Of a stretch of 5,463 nucleotides of DNA, positions 1 through 4,419 are shown piece by piece (positions within the stretch are counted from its first letter, which is position 1; each line of letters opens with the position of its first letter). The translations under genes and the position numbers were made by a program. The DNA is from Dehalococcoidia bacterium UBA4060 (GTDB taxonomy: Bacteria > Chloroflexota > Dehalococcoidia > GIF9 > UBA5629): the NCBI GenBank assembly GCA_002383665.1, contig DFZI01000094.1, positions 856-6,318 on the forward strand, read 5' to 3'. The notes under the pieces are model-generated. The model was not told where the DNA came from. It saw only the letters and a program-made list of their open reading frames with translations, and made no database searches.

Positions 1-71
1 AGAACCGAGCCTTTGACAATTTCTGCGGGGGCAAAATCTCCTCCCATGGCATCAACTGCTATCTTTATCAT
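1..71 (-). CDS. plsX: PlsX, phosphate acyltransferase (N-terminal fragment, runs off the left edge)
   Basis: PlsX is a peripheral membrane enzyme that converts acyl-ACP to acyl-phosphate, the acyl donor PlsY uses to start phospholipid synthesis. Only the first 23 codons and two further bases are in the window. The translated start is M-I-K followed by IAVDAMGGDFAPAEIVKG, which matches the highly conserved PlsX N-terminus (AVDAMGGD..P..IV.G). The ATG lies at 71-69 and overlaps the TGA stop of the upstream dehydratase gene by 4 bp (ATGA), so translational coupling is likely and no separate promoter is expected. The identification rests on a short but very characteristic motif. Nothing can be said about the rest of the protein. 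The context, with dehydratase subunits upstream in the same operon, fits a fatty-acid/phospholipid gene. Confidence 0.92.
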   Translation of the reverse strand, partial: MIKIAVDAMGGDFAPAEIVKGSV

Positions 72-499
72 ACGGGCACGCTCACTTTCGTCTCACCGAC
101 TATGACAGCCTCACCCTGCTGGTTCTGGCAGAGCACGTCACAGTCGACAGAAACAGAGTTATTTTCCTTTTGCGCTCGGGTTATCCTGCCGCTTACAGTG
201 ATAGTATCTCCCGGCCTGGCTGGAGCTTTGAACCTGGTGCTGAGCCTGCCAGAAGTCAGCCAGTTTTTCCCGAAGTTAGTGGTCATTAATTCAGAGATGT
301 ACGATAAAATAAGCATCCCGTGGGCAACCGTGCCACCCAGCGGCGATTGTCTGGCGAATTCCTCGTCGATATGAATGGGATTAAAGTCCTGGCTTACCCT
401 GGCATAGAGATTAATTTGATCCTGAGTAACCAGCTTCTTTAACTCCGGCAGGCTCAGGCCGGCATATAGATCATCTGAGTTAAGTACCTGTCTCATCAC
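68..499 (-). CDS. MaoC-type hot-dog dehydratase / (R)-specific enoyl hydratase, catalytic subunit
   Basis: This 143-residue protein has the size of a single hot-dog domain. It carries the MaoC/(R)-hydratase active-site pattern D-F-N-P-I-H, with Asp38 and His43 as the expected catalytic pair, then VAHGML at 58-63, the usual start of the long hot-dog helix. The later F-K-A-P-A-R-P-G-D segment, about residues 90-98, is also typical of the family. Family members dehydrate (3R)-hydroxyacyl thioesters or hydrate the enoyl form in the cytoplasm. Next to plsX, a role on acyl-ACP in fatty-acid synthesis is plausible but inferred. The start is ambiguous: GTG at 499-497 is followed directly by ATG at 496-494. 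A weak GGAA lies 6 nt before the GTG and 9 nt before the ATG. The gene begins 10 bp after its neighbour's stop and overlaps plsX by 4 bp. A polyhydroxyalkanoate-type hydratase is the main alternative. Confidence 0.87.
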   Translation of the reverse strand: MMRQVLNSDDLYAGLSLPELKKLVTQDQINLYARVSQDFNPIHIDEEFARQSPLGGTVAHGMLILSYISELMTTNFGKNWLTSGRLSTRFKAPARPGDTITVSGRITRAQKENNSVSVDCDVLCQNQQGEAVIVGETKVSVPV

Positions 500-509
500 T
501 GTTATTCCA

Positions 510-923
510 TCAACTGAGCGAGGGCAGGATAAAGCTGGTCTCGCCGGACATCACCGTGTTCTTCTTTTGATTTTCGACATCGATGCTGATGGTCAGCATG
601 TGTAGCTGGCCTCGCTCCATCTTGCGCTTAACTCTGGCATAGCTAATAAGTATTTCATCGATATTGGCGATATTGTTAAACTCCAACTCCTGGGAGACGT
701 GAACTGAGCCGGGGGGCATCTCCAGATTTGCTGACATGGCAGACATGGCCAGTGCAGCTATCAACATCGGTGGAGCAATCTTCTCCTCAGTATAGGTATT
801 ATTATCTCCAGTTGCCTTAAGATAGTCCATTATCACCTTGCTATCGAGTTTGAAGCTGGTTGAGGTGAACTCATAACCCGGAGTGAGCTTTTCAAATTCT
901 ATTCTTTGTCCTTGTTGTCTCAC
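510..923 (-). CDS. MaoC-like hot-dog protein lacking the catalytic His; probable partner subunit of the dehydratase
   Basis: This 137-residue protein resembles the N-terminal, FAS1-like half of two-domain MaoC dehydratases. It has a Y-L-K-A-T-G-D-N-N-T-Y segment at 34-44 followed by a hydrophobic helix (APPMLIAALAMSAM, 50-63). Aligned on Asp40, the position five residues on, where the downstream protein has its catalytic His43, is Thr45. The protein is therefore probably not catalytic alone. In known heterodimers such as mycobacterial HadAB, one subunit supplies the active site and the other helps form the acyl tunnel. By analogy this one would pair with the product encoded immediately downstream. 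The start is GTG (923-921), preceded by a good AAAGGG Shine-Dalgarno at 934-929 with a 5-nt spacer. It is the first gene of the leftward operon. The exact substrate is unknown. Confidence 0.8.
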   Translation of the reverse strand: MRQQGQRIEFEKLTPGYEFTSTSFKLDSKVIMDYLKATGDNNTYTEEKIAPPMLIAALAMSAMSANLEMPPGSVHVSQELEFNNIANIDEILISYARVKRKMERGQLHMLTISIDVENQKKNTVMSGETSFILPSLS

Positions 924-958
924 CTTATCCCTTTAAGCATAAAAATTTTATGTATATA

Positions 959-988
959 TTTATAGCAATTTTCCATGCTCTTCATCAA
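959..988 (-). promoter_or_regulatory. Candidate sigma70-type promoter for the leftward dehydratase-plsX operon
   Basis: Read on the minus strand, TTGATG (988-983) is separated by 18 bp from TATAAA (964-959). Transcription would begin near 952, giving a leader of about 30 nt before the GTG start at 923, with the AAAGGG ribosome-binding site inside it. The surrounding sequence is AT-rich, so alternative -10 boxes exist and the exact placement is uncertain. Confidence 0.45.
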
Positions 989-1035
989 TGTGCAGCCAAC
1001 CAGATATTCTCCCCATCCGCTTTTCACCCGGCTAC

Positions 1036-1148
1036 ACAGGATACCAGGATTTATACCTGTTAGAGTCCGATTTTATACTTCGGAACTACCAGTGTCAAAT
1101 ACCAGGCTCTGCTAACACCCGACCTTGTAGACCACCAACCACATTGGT
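1036..1148. repeat. Cluster of short inverted repeats in the divergent intergenic region
   Basis: Three small dyads lie close together. ACAGGATA at 1036-1043 faces TATACCTGT at 1052-1060 (one bulged base). AGTCCGA at 1064-1070 faces TCGGA-ACT at 1080-1087 (one bulged base, 9-nt loop). ACCAA at 1134-1138 faces TTGGT at 1144-1148. In addition GTTAG (1059-1063) can pair with CTAAC (1112-1116), which would compete with the first hairpin. The octamer ATACCAGG occurs twice (1041-1048 and 1099-1106). Each dyad is short enough to arise by chance. Together they may be operator half-sites or a folded RNA. Confidence 0.35.
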
Positions 1149-1170
1149 AAAATGTATTTTGGGGGACAGT

Positions 1171-1230
1171 GATATAAATATTGATACAAATACTGATATA
1201 AATACTGATATAAATACTGATATGGGTACT
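1171..1230. repeat. Five tandem copies of a 12-bp repeat (GATATAAATACT)
   Basis: The units begin at 1171, 1183, 1195, 1207 and 1219. The third and fourth are identical (GATATAAATACT). The first ends in ATT, the second has GATAC instead of GATAT, and the fifth is GATATGGGTACT. The array is AT-rich and ends 3 bp before the proposed -35 of the carboxyltransferase promoter. It could be a set of binding sites, an upstream promoter element, or a slippage-prone minisatellite. A change in copy number would not alter the -35/-10 spacing. Confidence 0.9.
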
Positions 1231-1233
1231 TGA

Positions 1234-1262
1234 TTGGGGCTATTATAATTAATAGCTATAAT
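1234..1262 (+). promoter_or_regulatory. Candidate promoter for the carboxyltransferase gene
   Basis: A perfect TATAAT (1257-1262) lies 17 bp downstream of TTGGGG (1234-1239), which matches the -35 consensus only in its first three bases. Transcription would begin near 1268-1270, only about 12 nt before the ATG at 1281. A second perfect TATAAT at 1244-1249 has no recognisable -35 at the right distance. The tandem 12-bp repeats sit immediately upstream and could serve as an UP-like element or regulator sites. Confidence 0.45.
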
Positions 1263-1280
1263 ATATAGCAATAATATACA

Positions 1281-2855
1281 ATGAGTCACGAAACTAAGAT
1301 GACAACCGGCAGTAATGATAAGCTGCATGACCTGGTCAGGATAAAGGAGCAGCAGCATCTTGGTGGTGGGCACCATCGTATCCAGGAGCAGCATGAGAAG
1401 GGCAAGCTCACGGCCCGTGAGAGGATCGATATATTCCTTGATCCAGGCAGCTTCGAGGAGATTGGCTCGCTTGTTGAGCATAATTGCAACCATTTTAGAA
1501 TGGCTGAGGAGAAGTATCCGGGCGACGCCGTAATAACGGGTTGCGGGACTGTAAACGGGCGCAAGACGTTTGTTTTTGCACAGGATTTTACCGTATTCGG
1601 AGGTTCCCTGTCCGTGGCTTCAGCGGAAAAGATATGCAAATTGATGGATCTGGCAGCCAGGGTAGGAGCTCCTATCGTTGGCCTGCTCGATTCCGGTGGT
1701 GCACGTATTCAGGAAGGCGTGGATAGCCTGTCAGGCTGCGGTGAGATATTCATGCGCAATACATGCTATTCGGGTGTGATACCCCAGATTTCAGTCATAA
1801 TGGGTCCCTGTGCCGGGGCGGCAGTATATTCACCTGCTCTCACTGATTTCATCTTTATGGTGGAAGGGACCGGTCAGATGTATATCACCGGGCCCAACGT
1901 GATTAAATATGTGACGGGTGAAGAGGTGACATTTGAGCAGCTTGGCGCTGCAGAGGTTCACGCTTCCCAAAGCGGCAATTGTCATTTTGTGGCCAAAAGT
2001 GAAAAGGAGTGTCTCGAGATGGTGCGACGCCTTCTCAGCTTTCTGCCTCAGAATAACAGGGAAAAACCGCCGGCTGTAGCCTGGGATAACGAAACCGAAG
2101 TAGCCGATGAAGAGTTGCTTTCCCTCGTGCCCTCGGATTCTCACATGGCATATGATATGAAGAAAGTCATCCGCCGTGTGGTTGATAGAGGCGATTTCAT
2201 GGAGGTGCATGCAGATTTCGGTCAGAGCATGATCACGGGCTTTGCCCGGATGGCAGGGATGACAGTTGGGATCGTGGCACAGCAGCCGCTTTATTTTGCC
2301 GGCGCGATCAACGTGGATGCGGCTGATAAAGCCGCCAGATTCGTTCGTTTTTGTGACTGTTTTAATATACCCTTGATTACCTTTGTAGATGTCCCGGGTT
2401 ATATGCCCAGTGTGGAAGAGGAGCGCCGCGGCATCATCCGGCATGGTGCCAAATTGCTTTTCGCCTATTCTGAGGCAACTGTGCCCAAGATATCGCTCAT
2501 TCTGCGCAAAGCATACGGCGGTGGCTATGTTGCCATGAGCAGCAAGAGCCTGCGCACAGATCTTAACTATGCATGGCCTAATGCCGAGATCGCGGTCATG
2601 GGTCCCATGGGAGCGATTAATATCCTTTATCATTCTGCAGTCGAGAAATCGGATGATCCCGAAGGCACCACTAAGAAGCTGCTGGAGGAGTATAAGGATG
2701 AGTTCGTCAATCCTTATGTGGCAGCAGCCGGTGGGCATCTGGATGATGTTATCGACCCCAGGTTGACGAGATCCAAGCTGATCAAGGCTTTAAAGCTCCT
2801 GGAAAATAAAACGGATACAAATCCGAACAAAAAACATGGCAATATACCTCTATAA
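1281..2855 (+). CDS. Acyl-CoA carboxylase carboxyltransferase beta subunit (PccB / MmdA family)
   Basis: The 524-residue length is normal for the biotin-dependent PCC/ACC beta family. This subunit transfers CO2 from carboxybiotin to an acyl-CoA in the cytoplasm. Family marks include HEKGKLTARERID (38-50), the GGAR stretch at 139-142, GPCAGAAVYSPALTDF from 175, DVPG at 370-373 with G-I-I-R-H-G-A-K at 384-391, AYGGGY at 411-416, and the classic C-terminus KKHGNIPL. Two crotonase-like halves are implied. Val417 sits where propionyl-specific enzymes usually have Asp (GGAYD). Position 180 is Ala where Gly is usual. No biotin carboxylase or biotin carrier gene is in view. Next to acpS and fabD, malonyl-CoA supply is a reasonable inference; propionyl-CoA carboxylase or methylmalonyl-CoA decarboxylase subunit are alternatives. 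No Shine-Dalgarno precedes ATG 1281. Met7 (ATG 1299) is another possible start, also without a strong one. Confidence 0.93.
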   Translation: MSHETKMTTGSNDKLHDLVRIKEQQHLGGGHHRIQEQHEKGKLTARERIDIFLDPGSFEEIGSLVEHNCNHFRMAEEKYPGDAVITGCGTVNGRKTFVFAQDFTVFGGSLSVASAEKICKLMDLAARVGAPIVGLLDSGGARIQEGVDSLSGCGEIFMRNTCYSGVIPQISVIMGPCAGAAVYSPALTDFIFMVEGTGQMYITGPNVIKYVTGEEVTFEQLGAAEVHASQSGNCHFVAKSEKECLEMVRRLLSFLPQNNREKPPAVAWDNETEVADEELLSLVPSDSHMAYDMKKVIRRVVDRGDFMEVHADFGQSMITGFARMAGMTVGIVAQQPLYFAGAINVDAADKAARFVRFCDCFNIPLITFVDVPGYMPSVEEERRGIIRHGAKLLFAYSEATVPKISLILRKAYGGGYVAMSSKSLRTDLNYAWPNAEIAVMGPMGAINILYHSAVEKSDDPEGTTKKLLEEYKDEFVNPYVAAAGGHLDDVIDPRLTRSKLIKALKLLENKTDTNPNKKHGNIPL

Positions 2856-2871
2856 ATGACGGATCTGTCAT
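2856..2871. repeat. Short dyad immediately after the carboxyltransferase stop codon
   Basis: ATGACG (2856-2861) can pair with TGTCAT (2866-2871) around a GATC loop, giving six pairs including one G-U. It begins on the base after the TAA stop. No T-run follows, so it does not look like an intrinsic terminator. It may be a weak operator, an mRNA-stabilising hairpin, or chance. Confidence 0.35.
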
Positions 2872-2914
2872 GTCAGCCTGAATTGGATATTTGAATAACG
2901 AAGGGTAGTTACGT

Positions 2915-3292
2915 ATGCAGCCAGCGTCAATGCCTGCAGGCATTGATATCATCGAGATCCACCGTATCGAAGACGCAGTTTTGCGGTGGAAGGATGCTTT
3001 TCTTAAACGCATATATACTGAAGGGGAGCTGGGTTATTGTGGGGGCTGCTATCCCAGCCTGGCTGCGCATTTTGCCGCTAAAGAGTCGGTAATGAAGGCA
3101 TTAAATACGGGGTTTGCTGCTGTGAGCTGGCGTGATATTGAAATAGTGCACGGGGAAAACGATGTCCCGCTGATCAGGTTGTCCGGGACTGCCCGGCAAA
3201 TAGCTGAAGAGAAAGGTATCGCAGGATTCGCAGTATCCATGTCTCACTGTAAAGAATATGCCATAGCTATGGCAATTGGACATGCTGGTTAA
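2915..3292 (+). CDS. acpS: Holo-[acyl-carrier-protein] synthase
   Basis: AcpS transfers the 4'-phosphopantetheine arm of CoA to a serine of apo-ACP, activating ACP for fatty-acid synthesis in the cytoplasm. The 125-residue length is typical. The N-terminal motif G-I-D-I-I-E-I-H-R-I (9-18) supplies the Mg-binding Asp11. H-F-A-A-K-E-S (52-58) supplies Glu57 and the conserved Lys56. The C-terminal V-S-M-S-H-C-K-E-Y-A-I-A segment matches the usual S.SH....A. ending. ATG 2915 is preferred because AAGGG (2901-2905) lies 9 nt upstream. Met6 (ATG 2930) would give a start closer to the family norm, but it has no ribosome-binding site and sits inside a 20-bp palindrome. The gene begins 59 bp after the carboxyltransferase stop and precedes fabD by 82 bp, so a single transcript with both is plausible. 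Confidence 0.94.
   Translation: MQPASMPAGIDIIEIHRIEDAVLRWKDAFLKRIYTEGELGYCGGCYPSLAAHFAAKESVMKALNTGFAAVSWRDIEIVHGENDVPLIRLSGTARQIAEEKGIAGFAVSMSHCKEYAIAMAIGHAG
2927..2946. repeat. Perfect 20-bp palindrome at the start of acpS
   Basis: TCAATGCCTG (2927-2936) is followed directly by its exact reverse complement CAGGCATTGA (2937-2946), and the symmetry stops at both outer edges. It covers codons 5-11 of acpS, including Met6, the possible alternative start, and the codon of Mg-ligand Asp11. In mRNA it could form an 8-bp stem with a 4-nt loop. In DNA it is a symmetric site for a dimeric regulator. Part of it is constrained by the conserved Gly-Ile-Asp coding sequence. Confidence 0.9.
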
Positions 3293-3362
3293 ATTCCCAT
3301 GCCATGGCCTGTTTAAAATAGGGTAGATACCAGTTATCAAAAATGTATCATAGCGTACGCGA

Positions 3363-3368
3363 GGGAGG
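3363..3368 (+). promoter_or_regulatory. Strong Shine-Dalgarno of fabD
   Basis: GGGAGG followed by a 6-nt spacer (TCTTTA) precedes ATG 3375. It is the strongest ribosome-binding site in the window and fixes the fabD start. It contrasts with the absent or weak sites of the carboxyltransferase and the leftward dehydratase. Confidence 0.85.
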
Positions 3369-3374
3369 TCTTTA

Positions 3375-4298
3375 ATGAGCTCAGGTAACAGGGTAGCCTA
3401 CATTTTCCCCGGGCAAGGATCGCAGGCAGCGGGCATGGGCAAGGATATCTATACAAACTATGCATCTGCCAGAGCTGTCTTCGATGAGGCCGATCGGGCT
3501 CTGGGTTTTCCTCTTTCGGCTCTCTGTTTTGAGGGTCCTGAGGATGAGCTGACCAAGACGGTTAACGTGCAACCCGCCATACTGACGGTCAGTATAGCTT
3601 ATCTGCGTGCCGCCCGCGAGTTGAGCGGCACGAGTTTACCCTCACCTGATTTCGTGGCTGGACACAGCTTGGGTCAATATTCGGCCCTTGTTGCGGCGGG
3701 TGTGCTCAGCCTTGGTGAGGCCGTACGGCTGGTCAGAGAGAGAGGGCGCTTGATGTATGAAGCGGGTCAGGCAACTCCGGGCGGCATGCTGGCGGTTATC
3801 GGAAGCGATGAGGAGACCGTGAGAAAGGTCTGTGCTGCCACCGGGGCCCAGATTTCCAATATAAACTCACCGGGTCAGATAGTGGTCAGCGGCAAAGTTT
3901 CAGTTTTGGATGAGTTTAAAAAGCTGGCGCCACAGCATGGCATACGGCGGGCTATACCGCTGAAGGTTAGCGGCGCCTTTCATTCCGATCTTATGAAACC
4001 GGCCGTGGAAGGCTTGAAAAAAGCGATCTCCGGATGTAATTTCCGCCAGGCCGATGTTCCTGTTGTATCCAATGTCACCGCAGAAATTATAACCTCTGCC
4101 GAGGCCATAAAGAAGGAGCTGGTTGACCAGATCACAAACTGTGTGCAGTGGCAACGTTCCATAGAAAATATGATCGACAGAGGCGTAAATGCTTTTTATG
4201 AGATAGGTTACGGCCAGGTTGTCGGGGGTCTGGTCAAGCGTATTAATTCAGAAGTTAAGATCGTGCATATCGCCGAGCTGCTGAACCCCCATAGCTGA
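3375..4298 (+). CDS. fabD: Malonyl-CoA:acyl-carrier-protein transacylase
   Basis: FabD moves malonyl from CoA to holo-ACP, providing the extender unit for type II fatty-acid synthesis in the cytoplasm. The 307-residue length matches the family (about 310). Visible marks are the N-terminal F-P-G-Q-G-S-Q (11-17), the nucleophile elbow GHSLGQY (96-102) with catalytic Ser98, Arg123 in V-R-E-R-G-R-L-M (contacts the malonyl carboxylate), N-S-P-G-Q-I-V-V-S-G (164-173), and the catalytic His203 in S-G-A-F-H-S-D. All expected active-site residues are present. It follows acpS by 82 bp. That gap has no convincing promoter, although a TATCAT at 3346-3351 could be a -10 without a matching -35. The gene uses malonyl-CoA that the upstream carboxylase could supply and ACP that AcpS activates, so the three form a coherent functional set. 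Confidence 0.97.
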   Translation: MSSGNRVAYIFPGQGSQAAGMGKDIYTNYASARAVFDEADRALGFPLSALCFEGPEDELTKTVNVQPAILTVSIAYLRAARELSGTSLPSPDFVAGHSLGQYSALVAAGVLSLGEAVRLVRERGRLMYEAGQATPGGMLAVIGSDEETVRKVCAATGAQISNINSPGQIVVSGKVSVLDEFKKLAPQHGIRRAIPLKVSGAFHSDLMKPAVEGLKKAISGCNFRQADVPVVSNVTAEIITSAEAIKKELVDQITNCVQWQRSIENMIDRGVNAFYEIGYGQVVGGLVKRINSEVKIVHIAELLNPHS

Positions 4299-4419
4299 GA
4301 GTTATTAAAGTTCAATCATCTCTGCTAAATGCGGTAAATATGATAGAATAGAAATGGTTTGAAGTTTGGCTGGTTGTTGGCTTTCCCTCATATTGACAGC
4401 ATAGCTAAGTAGGAAAATC

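Larger units (their letters stand above)
924..1280. other. Divergent intergenic regulatory region (357 bp)
   Basis: This gap separates the leftward dehydratase-plsX operon from the rightward carboxylase gene. It holds a candidate promoter at each end, short inverted repeats between about 1036 and 1148, and five tandem 12-bp repeats at 1171-1230. I see no convincing gene. An open frame at 988-1233 (plus) has no ribosome-binding site, is low-complexity where it reads through the tandem repeats, and lies where regulatory DNA is expected. I found no tRNA and no recognisable riboswitch or T-box. If both promoters are placed correctly, the middle of the gap (about 990-1230) is not part of either mRNA leader and would act as DNA, for example as operator or upstream-element sequence. 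Confidence 0.7.

Noticed and set aside
1035..1130. Possible tRNA-like fold on the minus strand (CAGG-TATAAAT-CCTG as a T-arm, TCCGA/TCGGA as an anticodon stem)
   Set aside because: The T-loop lacks the TTC of GTTCRA, the TCCGA stem closes a 9-nt loop rather than 7, and no matching acceptor stem could be found.
988..1233. 81-codon plus-strand open frame in the divergent gap
   Set aside because: It has no ribosome-binding site, no recognisable domain, its C-terminal part is just the translated 12-bp repeats, and it covers expected regulatory DNA.
1095..1493. 132-codon minus-strand open frame overlapping the carboxyltransferase start
   Set aside because: It runs antisense to a clear gene and through the tandem repeats, and its hydrophobic low-complexity product looks like a shadow translation.
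1830..2738. Long (302-codon) minus-strand open frame inside the carboxyltransferase gene
   Set aside because: The opposite strand encodes conserved carboxyltransferase motifs throughout. The antisense product has no recognisable motif and is best explained by codon-usage shadowing.
2856..2914. Intrinsic terminator between the carboxyltransferase gene and acpS
   Set aside because: The dyad at 2856-2871 is short with a G-U pair and no T-run follows, so read-through into acpS is more likely.
4393..4398. Perfect TTGACA as a -35 element for ftsH
   Set aside because: A -10 at 16-18 bp would overlap the ATG at 4420 and the sequence there (AATCAT) is poor, so it cannot drive the assigned start.
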